A DNA stretch of 64,000 nucleotides from JBHHUI01 sp965248775 (GCA_965248775.1 OZ252150.1:5208001-5272000), one strand, 5' to 3'; numbered from the stretch's first letter, positions 15,805 to 25,120 are shown. The notes: generated by a model from the letters alone, not told the origin. Made by a program: numbers and translations.

Positions 15805-17287
15805 CAATACCTTTCAAATAAGCAAACAGGTGGCACCCGAGGCATACTTGTGAGATATACAAATTCGCAAGATGCCAGGGGGCCACCTGATGGGATACAG
15901 ATTACGCGAGGTTGACATCGAGAGCAAGTTTTGCCGGGAACTGACATTTACAAGCCTGAGCCGGGTTATTCCGCCAGATGTGGTCGAAGCAGCGTTGGAG
16001 GCAGAAGGCTTGAAAACGCAACGCGAGCGCAAATTGAATCTGGTCGTGACAGTGTTTTTAATCATCACAATGAACATCTACACGCAATCTTCTCTGGGGC
16101 GGGTAATGCGTAAGATCGCCCAGGGGTTGCGGTACATCTGGAACAATCCGGAATACGCGGTACCGAAAGACAGTGCGATTACCTATCGGCGCTATCAACT
16201 GGGTGCTCGACCGGTCGTGCGTTTGTTTCGGCATGTATGTCGACCGATAGCTACGACGGAGACAGCCGGCGCGTTCCTCTTTGGATTGCGCCTGATGGCC
16301 ATCGATGGCACGGTTGAAGATGTGGCTGACACGCCGGAGAATGCGGCGGCTTTTGGACGGCACCACAGCCCGCGCGGCCAGAGCGCTTTTCCGCAGGTGC
16401 AAGGGGTGTATCTGGTCGAGTGCGGCACGCATACGATTGTCGATGCGGGCTTCTGGCCTTGCCACACCAGCGAGCGCATAGGTGGTTTTCGCCTGTTGCG
16501 CTCGGTCGAGATGGGCATGTTGGTGATGTGGGACCGTGGGTTTCATGATTATGACATGCTGCGCATGGTTTTGGAGCGCGGGGGACACATTTTGAGCCGA
16601 TTTCCAGCCCATGTCAAGCCTAAAAACCGCTGTCCATTGCCAGATGGCTCCTACACCGCCTACCTGACCCCCTCCGACTACCAGCGCCGCAAGCGGGGCG
16701 AGCGCCTCCTGGTGCGCATCGTCGAATACACCATAAGTGACCCGGCACTCCCCGGTTACGGTGAAGTGCACCGCTTGGTTACCACCTTGCTGAACCCCGA
16801 AGCCTTCCCAGCCCTGGAACTCGCGCGAGCTTATCACGAACGCTGGGAAATCGAATTGGTCATCGATGAAGTCGACACCCATCAACGTCTGGCCGGACGC
16901 CCGCTGCGCAGTCTCAAGCCGGTCGGGGTCATTCAGGAACTGTATGGCCTGCTCATCGCACACTTCATCATCCGCTTCCTGATGCATGCGGCTGCCCAAC
17001 GCACCGGTCTCGAACCCGACCAACTCAGCTTTGTGCATGCACTCGAACTCGTGCGCGACACGCTCGCCGAGTTTCAAAAGACGGCCGTTGACCAACTCGG
17101 CCAACTCTATGACCGCTTGTTGCATGACATCGCTGACGTTCGTCTGCCTCTCCGCCGTGCCCGTTCAAACCCGCGTGTAGTCAAACGCAAGATGTCAAAG
17201 TTCCGCCTGAAACAGCCGGAGCATTATCACTGGCCCCAACCCCGACAACCTTTCCGGCAAGCTTTGGCCCTTATTTGAAAGGTATTG
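15805..17287 (+). mobile_element. IS4-family insertion sequence, apparently complete
   Basis: 1483 bp with perfect 18-base terminal inverted repeats CAATACCTTTCAAATAAG (15805-15822 and complement at 17270-17287). Flanks carry CTGCTAG immediately right (17288-17294) and at 15795-15801 on the left; extending to ten bases gives CTGCTAGCAT against CTGCTAGGAG, a plausible 10-base target duplication with two changes. It holds one transposase gene whose stop lies within the right repeat. Inserted between the FecR lipoprotein and a palindromic hairpin. Confidence 0.9.
15872..17278 (+). CDS. IS4-family transposase
   Basis: 468 residues. An N-terminal region (about 20-110) resembles the IS4 N-terminal domain. 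The DDE catalytic core shows D in LMAIDGTVEDV (about 149), D in VMWDRGFHDYDML (about 219) and the YHERWEIE segment giving the catalytic Glu (about 330). The IS4 signature Y-2-R-3-E-6-K is present except that K is replaced by D. No frameshift or stop is visible, and the element has intact ends, so it may be active. The upstream ATG context is weak; a later start would not affect the core. Confidence 0.93.
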   Translation: MPGGHLMGYRLREVDIESKFCRELTFTSLSRVIPPDVVEAALEAEGLKTQRERKLNLVVTVFLIITMNIYTQSSLGRVMRKIAQGLRYIWNNPEYAVPKDSAITYRRYQLGARPVVRLFRHVCRPIATTETAGAFLFGLRLMAIDGTVEDVADTPENAAAFGRHHSPRGQSAFPQVQGVYLVECGTHTIVDAGFWPCHTSERIGGFRLLRSVEMGMLVMWDRGFHDYDMLRMVLERGGHILSRFPAHVKPKNRCPLPDGSYTAYLTPSDYQRRKRGERLLVRIVEYTISDPALPGYGEVHRLVTTLLNPEAFPALELARAYHERWEIELVIDEVDTHQRLAGRPLRSLKPVGVIQELYGLLIAHFIIRFLMHAAAQRTGLEPDQLSFVHALELVRDTLAEFQKTAVDQLGQLYDRLLHDIADVRLPLRRARSNPRVVKRKMSKFRLKQPEHYHWPQPRQPFRQALALI

Positions 17288-17300
17288 CTGCTAGGAGACC

Positions 17301-17338
17301 AGACCTCCGAGGTGTGCTGTATGCGGCCTCGGAGGTCT
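17301..17338. terminator. 12-bp perfect hairpin, bidirectional terminator or repeat
   Basis: AGACCTCCGAGG (17301-17312) and CCTCGGAGGTCT (17327-17338) pair perfectly around a 14-base loop. It lies between convergent genes and may have served the FecR gene before the IS4 element arrived. The left arm contains the palindrome ACCTCCGAGGT; a similar motif is at 58861. Confidence 0.6.
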
Positions 17339-17347
17339 TGCTTCAGT

Positions 17348-18592
17348 CTATTTCTCCATCGCCTGCAGGGCATGATACGCAGGGCGTAATTCGGGTTCCG
17401 GCCAGCCGGGGAAGGTAATCGCCCACCAGTACTCTTCACGATCTTCAGTCCAATCCGGGTCTGCGATGTAAATCATGTTCATGATCCCGATCCAGGGATT
17501 CCAGTTCTCCTGCGCCCACTCATACGCAGCCACGAGATATTCGGCCTGCGTCTCTTCGTCTACAGCAAACCAGCGATACTCATCGTGGATCGGGTCCGTT
17601 GTCCAACCCATCTCGAGAATTGAAATCTGTTTCGCCGCATCGTCATACTCTTCCATAATGGCGCGCATGTCTTCCACGTGTCGGAAAGAGGCCCAGCGAT
17701 TACCGCCGAGTTCGAGCTTGGCTTCCACCTCGTCCGGGCTGACCCAGGGCGGGGCGAAATAGCCGGGCGCGTTGAGCCCCAGCATGTCGAAGTAGGGCTG
17801 CGCGCCGGCGGCATACATTTCGCGCAGGTACTGTTCGTCCGGCATGGCGCGGGAAGTGTCATTCGTGCCGGTGGGAGCCAGCCCGGCAGAAATCACAATG
17901 GCATCCGGGTCACCCGCTTTCACACCCTCGTAGCAGGCTTTCAACAGCCGCGCATAATCCGTCGGATTCGGGGGCTGGCCGCCCCATTCGCGCGCCAGGT
18001 TCGGTTCGTTCCACACCTGGTAGGCAGCCACCTGGCCCCGGTAACGCTCGGCAAACACCCGGCAGAAGTCGCCGAAGTCCTGATAGTCGGCGGGTGGGCT
18101 GTTCGACAGCAGCTCAGTCTGATCGGTCTGCGCCCAGAGCGGTTGATGATCGAGCAGCACGATCAGATCAACATCTTTGTGTTCGACCAGTTCCATGATG
18201 AAGTCGGGTCGGAACCAATCGTAGTAGCCTTTTCCGGCCGGTTCCACATCGCGCCAGGCAATACGCTGCTTGATCCAAGTGAAGCCCAATTCGCGCACGA
18301 GATCGGCATCCCGCACAGCAACATCAAGTTGCCACCACATAAAGACCTGGATGCTGTGTGTGGGAGAAGCGACCGTGGGCCAATCGCGGATTACAGGCGC
18401 GGGTGCAACGAGTGGTTCAGGCGCAGGCTCCGGTTCTGGTAGTTGCAGTTCATAGGCCCGTTCACCGGAGACGAATAAGGTCAGCGAGAAAAACGTCGTC
18501 AGCAGCGCTGCAATTCGCAACAGGCCGATGGGATGCAATGCTATCTCTGCGTCTACAGGCGCGTCAGTGCGAAGTTCTAATGGAGTTTCCAT
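17348..18592 (-). CDS. membrane-anchored glycoside hydrolase-like protein (clan A, GH39/PslG-like)
   Basis: 414 residues from ATG 18592 (a TTG at 18604 is also possible). One N-terminal helix (about 26-44) and a Pro/Glu linker precede a TIM-barrel-like domain (about 75-414). Candidate acid/base Glu lies in AAYQVWNEPNLAREWG and the nucleophile Glu in ISILEMGWTTD, the NEP and E positions of clan A hydrolases. The helix and linker put the domain outside the cell. Substrate unknown; PslG-type enzymes act on exopolysaccharide (inference). First of three proteins here with the same WNE-centred domain (see 18670 and 21205). Confidence 0.85.
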   Translation of the reverse strand: METPLELRTDAPVDAEIALHPIGLLRIAALLTTFFSLTLFVSGERAYELQLPEPEPAPEPLVAPAPVIRDWPTVASPTHSIQVFMWWQLDVAVRDADLVRELGFTWIKQRIAWRDVEPAGKGYYDWFRPDFIMELVEHKDVDLIVLLDHQPLWAQTDQTELLSNSPPADYQDFGDFCRVFAERYRGQVAAYQVWNEPNLAREWGGQPPNPTDYARLLKACYEGVKAGDPDAIVISAGLAPTGTNDTSRAMPDEQYLREMYAAGAQPYFDMLGLNAPGYFAPPWVSPDEVEAKLELGGNRWASFRHVEDMRAIMEEYDDAAKQISILEMGWTTDPIHDEYRWFAVDEETQAEYLVAAYEWAQENWNPWIGIMNMIYIADPDWTEDREEYWWAITFPGWPEPELRPAYHALQAMEK

Positions 18593-18669
18593 GCGTGGCA
18601 GCAATGCAGTGGGGCGACGTGCAGGTTGCCCCGTATGCGCATCTTCTAACCCCCTGGAAGACAGCAGCG

Positions 18670-20088
18670 CTAGGGTTTGGGCATCTCGGCCACCGCGTCG
18701 AAGACAGGCCGTGGCGCGCCGTTCGAATCGAGCAGCGCCCAGTACACGTTGTCACTGCTGGCAAGATCGTTGATGAAATACAGGTTTAAATTGTAGAGGA
18801 ACGCCAGCCGAATGTAGCCAAGTTCGCGGAACATCTCAAACGCGCGCGTGACATACTGCGTCTGTTCTGCCTGTGTATTGTCGACGGCGAACTCGAATCC
18901 CTGTCTCACAATCAGGTCTTCGTTCAGGCCCTCGCGGCTCGGCCAGCCAAATTCCGTGATGCACAGCGGCGTGTCACCCACAATATCGTGATAGCCGGTG
19001 ATGGTGCTGAACATGCTCCACGAGTGATGGGGGTTGTCGGCCGGCCCACGAAAACTCCATGTGGGCGCCTCGGCGCTAGTAGGCGCGGCGTCGAAGGCCA
19101 TATCAGGCGGCACATTGATGCCGTTGTGATGCACACCCACACAGTCCGCATAGTTCAACATGCCGGCATTGACCATCCATTGCAGATACACAATATCGTC
19201 GATAGCAGTAACACGTCCATCGGCTGCTGCCCCGCCGCCGGTGGGCGACAGCGCGCCCGAAATGACCATGATACTGGAGTCTTTGGCCTTAATCGTCTCA
19301 TAGGCGATACGGAGCAGGCGCACATATTCGACCGCGTCCGGCTCGGCGAGCGTCAGATCACCGGCATGCCAATCGCGATCAAGGTTTTGTTCGTTCCAGA
19401 CTTCGATGGCCTGAATCTGACCTGGATAACGATCGATCAGTGTGGCCATGAAATCCGCGTAGAGTTGATACTCATCCGGCGGGCCGTCGGTGCCACCCAG
19501 TGCGCGTGACCAGGGCGGCGCACCGATGACACTGAGCATGACCTTCAGATCATGGCTGGCGGCCGCCTCCATCATCGGATCATAGCCGCTCCAATCGAAC
19601 TGATCCGGGCCGGCCGCTCCGTAGACGCCCCATTGGAATTGATGTTTGATCCAATCGAAGCCGATGCCGACGGTGACGAGCTCCATCCAGTAATTGGGGT
19701 CGCCGGTATTGATCGCCTGAATCTGAACTCCATATCCCAGCCCCGATTCAGTACCGGGCAAGGGTGCGCTTGGCTCGCCATCTCCACCTCCGCCAGTGCC
19801 TTCACCTTCCGGCAGCTCCTCTGACTCTGATTCTGGTTCGGGTGCCGGCTCTTCCGCGGCCGGCGTGTCGGTGGGAGTCTCTTGCACCTCACTCGCTTCG
19901 GCGGGAGCTTCTTCGGCCACGACATCATCACCATTGTTTCCAAATCCACCGCCGAGTGCCCAGAAGAGAGCGGCAAAGGTGCAAATGCCGACAATGATCG
20001 TCACGGCCACCCAGGCCAGCGCCAGATAGCGGAGCTGCGCTTGTGACATCTTACGGCGGAGGGATGGGGGTTTGGAAGATGGCGTCAT
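18670..20088 (-). CDS. membrane-anchored glycoside hydrolase-like protein, paralogue
   Basis: 472 residues. Cytoplasmic basic N-terminus, one transmembrane helix (about 24-48, YLALAWVAVTIIVGICTFAALFW), an acidic Glu/Pro/Thr linker (about 57-105) and a clan A-like barrel (about 115-472). Catalytic candidates are the Glu in IEVWNEQNLDRDWH and the Glu in LCITEFGWPSREG. The linker suggests surface display. Similar in layout and motif order to the genes on both sides, so these are probably tandem duplicates. It lies 77 bases upstream of the previous gene on the same strand, consistent with co-transcription. Function in polysaccharide turnover is inferred. Confidence 0.86.
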   Translation of the reverse strand: MTPSSKPPSLRRKMSQAQLRYLALAWVAVTIIVGICTFAALFWALGGGFGNNGDDVVAEEAPAEASEVQETPTDTPAAEEPAPEPESESEELPEGEGTGGGGDGEPSAPLPGTESGLGYGVQIQAINTGDPNYWMELVTVGIGFDWIKHQFQWGVYGAAGPDQFDWSGYDPMMEAAASHDLKVMLSVIGAPPWSRALGGTDGPPDEYQLYADFMATLIDRYPGQIQAIEVWNEQNLDRDWHAGDLTLAEPDAVEYVRLLRIAYETIKAKDSSIMVISGALSPTGGGAAADGRVTAIDDIVYLQWMVNAGMLNYADCVGVHHNGINVPPDMAFDAAPTSAEAPTWSFRGPADNPHHSWSMFSTITGYHDIVGDTPLCITEFGWPSREGLNEDLIVRQGFEFAVDNTQAEQTQYVTRAFEMFRELGYIRLAFLYNLNLYFINDLASSDNVYWALLDSNGAPRPVFDAVAEMPKP

Positions 20089-20193
20089 GAATTTCCTCTA
20101 TCAATCTGCATTGGGCGTGCAAATGTGCGGTGCCCGATTATAACCAATTGGGTTAATTGTTACGCAATTGAGCAAACATCGACTCATCAATAC

Positions 20194-20285
20194 GTCATTC
20201 CGAGAGGCGGAGCGTCGAGGAATCTCTGAAGTGGAATTTGACTTCTCGATACATCGCAGGGATTCCTCGCTTCGCTCGGAATGAC
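20194..20285. repeat. intergenic inverted repeat, second copy of the GTCATTCCGAG family
   Basis: Left arm GTCATTCCGAG...GAGGAATCTC and right arm GATTCCTCGCTTCGCTCGGAATGAC enclose about 35 bases. Related to 7561-7647. It occupies the middle of the gap 20089-20331, which holds no visible gene. Confidence 0.72.
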
Positions 20286-20331
20286 AGCTAAAAAACAGGA
20301 ATGTGCATACGGGGTCAATTGTATGACTCTG

Positions 20332-21201
20332 TTACGGTGACGGCGTCCAGTTGGTCACTGTAATGTTGATGCCGGACGTGAGCGTTTCCCAGTCGCCGCC
20401 CGATCCGACACACTCCTCGAGAGAAGAGAAGCACATGTTTAATATGAGCAAATAGGTGCCGGGCTCGGAAAGTCTAAAGCCCACATCGCGGATGGCGCCC
20501 CCACAGATGTTTAGCGGGCCTTTACAGTTCGCGCCGATGGATAAGTTTCCCTGCCAGTTCATGTAGTCGCCGACTACGCCGCTATCCAGGTTCTCCCAAT
20601 AGACTCCCAGCCAACCGTACGAAACGGCAGCGGAAGTTGTGTTGGTGATCTCCTGGATGAAACAGATGGCTTCAATGTCCGCCGCATAGGATGTCTTGCC
20701 TGGATTGCACATCTCTAGGCGGCCCGTGACGCCGTGTGCGCCACCAACGGCGGGTTGCGGCGTTTCCGTTGAAGTGGGAGAAGGTTCCTGCGTTGCACTG
20801 CCCGCGCGCGTGCGGGTTGCCGTGCGCACAGGCGTCTCACTGCCCCTAGCAGAAGGAGTTTCTTCTTCGATTGTTTCTTTGGTCGGTACGAGCTCCACGA
20901 TCGCCTCAGGCTTAGGCCTGCTACTTGGTGTCGCTGTAGGTGGTGCCGGGGTGTTAGTAGGCAGCACAATGCGCTCTGCTGCGATTGCGGGCGTGGGGGC
21001 ACCATTGGTCTTTTGGACTGCAGCTATTGTGCTCTGTATTGCGATGGCCTCACGCTCCGAGCGGGCGGCCAGGCTCGCGCCGACGCCCAAGCCTGCACTC
21101 GCAAGCACCAGTATCACAATGAAGATCACGGCGCGAGCGGAGAGGCCGCGCCGATCATCCGTTCTAATAATTTCCGGGATTTCGTCTGAAACTTCTTCCA
21201 T
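20332..21201 (-). CDS. membrane-anchored secreted protein of unknown function
   Basis: 289 residues. Type II layout: short cytoplasmic N-terminus, one helix (about 23-46, AVIFIVILVLASAGLGVGASLAA), then a Thr/Pro-rich linker (about 75-150) and a C-terminal beta-rich domain (about 155-289). That domain has Cys residues in EMCNPGKT, EAICFIQEI, NCKGPLNICGG and NMCFSSLEECVG, likely forming disulfides outside the cell. I do not recognise the family. The gene starts 3 bases after the stop of the 924-residue glycosidase-like gene, so they are almost certainly translated from the same transcript and may act together. Confidence 0.75.
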   Translation of the reverse strand: MEEVSDEIPEIIRTDDRRGLSARAVIFIVILVLASAGLGVGASLAARSEREAIAIQSTIAAVQKTNGAPTPAIAAERIVLPTNTPAPPTATPSSRPKPEAIVELVPTKETIEEETPSARGSETPVRTATRTRAGSATQEPSPTSTETPQPAVGGAHGVTGRLEMCNPGKTSYAADIEAICFIQEITNTTSAAVSYGWLGVYWENLDSGVVGDYMNWQGNLSIGANCKGPLNICGGAIRDVGFRLSEPGTYLLILNMCFSSLEECVGSGGDWETLTSGINITVTNWTPSP

Positions 21202-21204
21202 GCG

Positions 21205-23979
21205 TCAGGGCATAACCGACTCAAGCGTGACACAGGATGGACACTGACCATTGGGGCGCACCATGGCGTAGCCTGCCTGGGGATCGTCGCTGAAGTGCGT
21301 GAAGTCCACATTGAAAATGATGATCATACGGATACGGCCATCGGCCTGTGAGAGAGAGGCGGCCTCCGCGAGATATTGGGCTTGCTCGGCAACTGTGTTG
21401 TTATAGGGCGGCTTCCACATAAAGGCGGCAGGTAAAAAGCCCCATTCCTCGCCGCTGAGGTAGCCCAACTCTGTGAAGCACATCTGGCGCTGACCGCCAA
21501 AGATTGCGGAGTAGGTTTCGATCATGCCGTAAAAATAGCGCGTGTAATGGTCATCGCGAGGATCGGCCCCGCCGCCAAATGCGGTGGGTGACACTATGCC
21601 TTCGTTGTAGTGAATGCCGACACAATCGAGATAGTTCGCGCCGCCGAGTGCAACCAGCCCTTCCAAGTATGGTTTGTCATCGCAACCGTGGGCGTGACAG
21701 CCGTTGAAAAATCCGGTCGGGGCGAGTGCTCCGCTGATCACCAGTGTGTTCGGGTTCGCAGCCTTAATGGCTCCATATGCAGATTGAAGCATGTTGATAT
21801 AGGATGCCGGGCCAATCTGCCCATCAGGCCATTCACGGGTGAGGTTCATCTCGTTCCACACTTCGATTGCATCCGCGCCCTTGGCGGCAAGCGTGCCTAG
21901 CCAGGCTGCATATTCTGCCTGATGGGCCGGATCGTGTGCGCGCGAGCGATCGCCGATGGAACTTAATAAAATCTTGAAACCCAGGGCATGCGCGTTGTTG
22001 ATATCGGCAGTAGCATCGTGCGGGTAATGGGCTTGTAACTTCACCCACGTCATCCCGGCTTGCTTCATCTCATTGGAGGCGGCGATGCCCCCATGTACAA
22101 CCTGCCCGCCGAGTTCAAATGTCCCCCAGGAACCGGACGCAACGATCGCCGGAGCAGACGTGGGAGCGGGTGTGGCAGTTGGTACCGGGACGGGTGTTGG
22201 GCAATCTGCCGGACACGGTGTTGCCGTTGGCAGGGCCGGGGCGGAAGTCGGGGTCGCCGTGTCATCGGACTCTGGCTCTGGCTGCGCTGCAATTTCCACA
22301 CTGAAGCCGTTGAGGGCGGCCTCGTGTCCGATGCGTAACGCAGCGGCAATCGAATATTCTCCCGCGCCGGGAGCCAGCCAGGCGAAGGGTTCTTCCGGCG
22401 AGCCATTCCCTTGAGCAACGACGCTAGTGCCGTCACTGATCGTCCAGACAATGGCAGGATTGGTGACAGCAGCCACTGCTGAGGCACTCACTTTATATTG
22501 AATGAGGGCGTCCAGCATTCCCGGGGGGCTACCAGGATCAAACAGGTCGCGTACTGTCACTCCGCCCAGGTAGAGGTTCTGCGCAATATCCAGATGCGCT
22601 GCGAGCATACCGGGCGTTGCGTAGAACAGTGTATGACTTGCACCAGCAGCATCCACGTATTCAAATTTTGGCGTAAAAGCGAGTTCATCATAACTGAGCA
22701 ATGAAGCCGAACCATCTAGTGAAACTGTCACTTCCTGCCCTGCAACCAAACCAACCGGGTCCGAGCTCAAGACCGCATCCCCAAGCGGGGCCAGTGCCTC
22801 TGCCATAGAAAGGTAGGCGTTTGCACCATTGGACGAATCTGTGCTCAAGCTGGACGTCACCATGCGTAGCTTGTAGCGGTTGACCCGATCTGTAATGCGT
22901 GCCAGAATCTGATGCGCTGTGCCGTCGCCAAAGGCATACGGTTCGTTGCCCAGATCGATCTCTACAGAGTCGGCAACGGCTCCAATCGAAGCCAGGGCGT
23001 ATCCATGTGTATCGAGCAGGTTTTCGACAAGCGTGGGCAGGGGGATGACCACCGCGAGGCTTTTATTTTTGGTGTGCAGTTCCGCCGCAAGTGTTTCCAG
23101 AAACAATGTGTAGGCGGGGCCACGGGCGGGGTCGAGGCTTTGATAAGCGAGTACGACACCGTTGTAACCGCCGTTGACGACCAGGTCGACCACGCCGCCA
23201 ATCTGAGTCGCGCGCGCATCCGGGTTGCTCAACATGTCGTTCAGGGCTGCGCTGCCTTCGGCATTCGCGCTGTTGGTAACAATCGGGGTGACGGCATAAC
23301 CGGCCCCGAAGACCCAGCCACCGGTGATCTCACCCACGAGTGCGCCGTTTGCCTGCAAGAAGAGCCCGGTTGGCTGTACGCCGTTGAGGGCCGAGCCAAC
23401 ATCGCCCAGTGTATCACCCAAATCGAAAACCGTAGCGCTAACCGGTACAACCGGGGCCGTTTGCATAAGGGCAATCGCCCGCGGGATCAGGCTCACAGTG
23501 GCAAGCGCCCGACCGCCTTCGATTTGGGAGGGAATGAAATACCACTGCTCTCCGTCCCAAGCGTACATATCCAATGTATCGAGCAGGGTGCCATCGGGTA
23601 CATTGAGCGTTAGTGTGAGTTCTGGAGGCGCGGTTCCCTGCACAGCGAGCATGTAGACAAAATCTGCGGGGTTTAAATAGGGAGGCAGGTTTTCACGCAG
23701 CGTCTCCCATTCCTCACCAGCCTGACCGCCATGGAAATCGCCGCGCGAAATATTGGAGATGGCGATAGCCAATTCGCTGGTCAGGAGTCTGGGAACAACG
23801 CCAATCTCTAACCCGTGCGGATGGGCGATGGTGGGAGAATCCTGTGTCAGATCTTGGAAGTCGAGCGAAGTGGAACCGCGGTTGTTTTGTATGGCAACGA
23901 AGAATACAAGTCCCGCGCAGACTGCCAGCACCAGAATTATGCCGACACCGACGACGAGGGGACCTCCTAAACGTTGCAT
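21205..23979 (-). CDS. two-domain glycosidase-like surface protein (GH18-like plus GH clan A-like)
   Basis: 924 residues. An N-terminal helix (about 9-30) anchors it. Residues about 235-470 resemble GH18-type barrels (DLVVNGGYNGVVLAYQSLD, KSLAVVIPLP), but the expected DxxDxDxE catalytic motif is replaced by VEIDLGNEP, so activity is uncertain. A Thr/Pro linker (about 575-615) leads to a clan A-like domain (about 625-924) with Glu candidates in IEVWNEMNLTREWP and MCFTELGYLSG, matching the two proteins downstream. Likely role: binding or cutting envelope or exopolysaccharide (inference). It heads a run of same-strand glycosidase-like genes after a terminator. Confidence 0.82.
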   Translation of the reverse strand: MQRLGGPLVVGVGIILVLAVCAGLVFFVAIQNNRGSTSLDFQDLTQDSPTIAHPHGLEIGVVPRLLTSELAIAISNISRGDFHGGQAGEEWETLRENLPPYLNPADFVYMLAVQGTAPPELTLTLNVPDGTLLDTLDMYAWDGEQWYFIPSQIEGGRALATVSLIPRAIALMQTAPVVPVSATVFDLGDTLGDVGSALNGVQPTGLFLQANGALVGEITGGWVFGAGYAVTPIVTNSANAEGSAALNDMLSNPDARATQIGGVVDLVVNGGYNGVVLAYQSLDPARGPAYTLFLETLAAELHTKNKSLAVVIPLPTLVENLLDTHGYALASIGAVADSVEIDLGNEPYAFGDGTAHQILARITDRVNRYKLRMVTSSLSTDSSNGANAYLSMAEALAPLGDAVLSSDPVGLVAGQEVTVSLDGSASLLSYDELAFTPKFEYVDAAGASHTLFYATPGMLAAHLDIAQNLYLGGVTVRDLFDPGSPPGMLDALIQYKVSASAVAAVTNPAIVWTISDGTSVVAQGNGSPEEPFAWLAPGAGEYSIAAALRIGHEAALNGFSVEIAAQPEPESDDTATPTSAPALPTATPCPADCPTPVPVPTATPAPTSAPAIVASGSWGTFELGGQVVHGGIAASNEMKQAGMTWVKLQAHYPHDATADINNAHALGFKILLSSIGDRSRAHDPAHQAEYAAWLGTLAAKGADAIEVWNEMNLTREWPDGQIGPASYINMLQSAYGAIKAANPNTLVISGALAPTGFFNGCHAHGCDDKPYLEGLVALGGANYLDCVGIHYNEGIVSPTAFGGGADPRDDHYTRYFYGMIETYSAIFGGQRQMCFTELGYLSGEEWGFLPAAFMWKPPYNNTVAEQAQYLAEAASLSQADGRIRMIIIFNVDFTHFSDDPQAGYAMVRPNGQCPSCVTLESVMP

Positions 23980-24063
23980 AGTGTTGTCTACCTCCGGGCA
24001 GAGTAAGGCACAGCCGGATTTCGATTTCCGAAGCGCGCGATCAACTGCTCTAACTTTCTACTC

Positions 24064-24094
24064 AAAAAAAACGACGGCCCGATCTGAGCCGCCG
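24064..24094 (-). terminator. intrinsic terminator, minus strand
   Basis: Read on the minus strand, CGGCGGCTC and GGGCCGTCG form a nine-pair stem (two G-U pairs) with loop AGATC, followed by eight T. It ends the transcript of the CBM9-like lipoprotein gene and separates it from the glycosidase-like genes. The rest of the gap 23980-24205 shows no gene. Confidence 0.85.
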
Positions 24095-24205
24095 AGCAAA
24101 AATCGCCTAGCGAAGGCGAAATTCTATCATGGCGGTTACGATTCTGTCTATGTTCGATAATATCCGTGTGTGCGCATACGACCAGACATCGGGGGTCTTC
24201 GGTCA

Positions 24206-25120
24206 CTAATTATCCAGAACGAGCGTGCCCCAACTTGTCGGGTTTGTTAGCGCTCTGGTCGGGATCACAGAAATCATGCTCTGCTGTTCTGCCGTGCCGG
24301 GCGAATCGTTATCGGAAACGGAGACGGAAAAGCCAAGGAGGGCGCCCACTTCCGGTATGATCGGGAACGAATCCCACGGTATTGCAATTTCAAGCGTGAA
24401 CCCGGCCTCCCCGTCCGGCTGCACTGCAAAACGCACTTCCCCTGGCTTACCGGCGCGAGCTTGTGGAAACCACAGGTAGACGTCTGGTTCCGGCAAAGCC
24501 CCCAGGCCGCCCGGAGAAAACCCAAGCTGGAAATCGTCTGCGCTCAGGTTTGTGTCGGCATGATCAGCCTGAAGTTTTGCATCCACCAGCACTTCCACAC
24601 TGTCGCCCCGGAAGATTGTCTCACCACTTTCTGTCTGCACATGTACATCATCTTGCACAGCGACGGCAAGATACAAATAGGTGACATCCCAGGCGATGGC
24701 GAAAGATGCGGCCTGATCGGAAGCACCCTCCCAATTCTCTGCGTGGAATACAGCATGCTTTATCTCATTTGGAAGAGCTCCCCAGTCCCCGAGTAATCCA
24801 TCAATGTTGAGAGCATCCTTACGCCGTGGGGCGTGAATAGGCTCTCCATTCGGACGAGTTGGGTCGCTCACAGTTGGCGAGGGAGTCGGCGCAGCGACAG
24901 TCGCAGTCGGTATCGGGGTTGCTGTCGTTAACTCAATTGTGGGTGGCAGGGGAGTTAAGGAAGCGACTACTGTCGAAGTGGGGGTGGCAGGCCCGCTGAT
25001 TTGCAGCGCTTCCAATGTCTGCGAGATTCCGGCCTGCAAGGTACCTTCCACATCCGGCTGATTGCTCCCCGGAAAATTGCATGCCAGCGCAGTCAGAGTC
25101 ACAGCAACGCCGGCAACCAT
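24206..25120 (-). CDS. lipoprotein with a C-terminal CBM9-like sugar-binding domain
   Basis: 304 residues. The start is MVAGVAVTLTALAC, a short lipoprotein signal with Cys14 as the acylated residue; the frame stays open upstream (RPPRSRQ before M) but offers no start codon. A Thr/Pro linker (about 42-90) precedes a domain (about 98-304) with the hallmarks of CBM9/DOMON-type modules: LNIDGLLGDWGAL, FAIAWDVTYLYLAVAVQDD, GDSVEVLVDA and GFTLEIAIPWDSF. This module binds sugars or links to glycans. It is divergent from the large GT-C-like gene and beside the glycosidase-like block, fitting a shared surface-polysaccharide role. Confidence 0.82.
   Translation of the reverse strand: MVAGVAVTLTALACNFPGSNQPDVEGTLQAGISQTLEALQISGPATPTSTVVASLTPLPPTIELTTATPIPTATVAAPTPSPTVSDPTRPNGEPIHAPRRKDALNIDGLLGDWGALPNEIKHAVFHAENWEGASDQAASFAIAWDVTYLYLAVAVQDDVHVQTESGETIFRGDSVEVLVDAKLQADHADTNLSADDFQLGFSPGGLGALPEPDVYLWFPQARAGKPGEVRFAVQPDGEAGFTLEIAIPWDSFPIIPEVGALLGFSVSVSDNDSPGTAEQQSMISVIPTRALTNPTSWGTLVLDN

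Noticed and set aside
16058..17125. 355-codon minus-strand frame over the IS4 transposase
   Set aside because: Shadow of the transposase; no recognisable motif or ribosome site.
17678..18442. 254-codon plus-strand frame across the first glycosidase-like gene
   Set aside because: The opposite strand carries the WNEPNL and ILEMGW motifs; this frame is a shadow.
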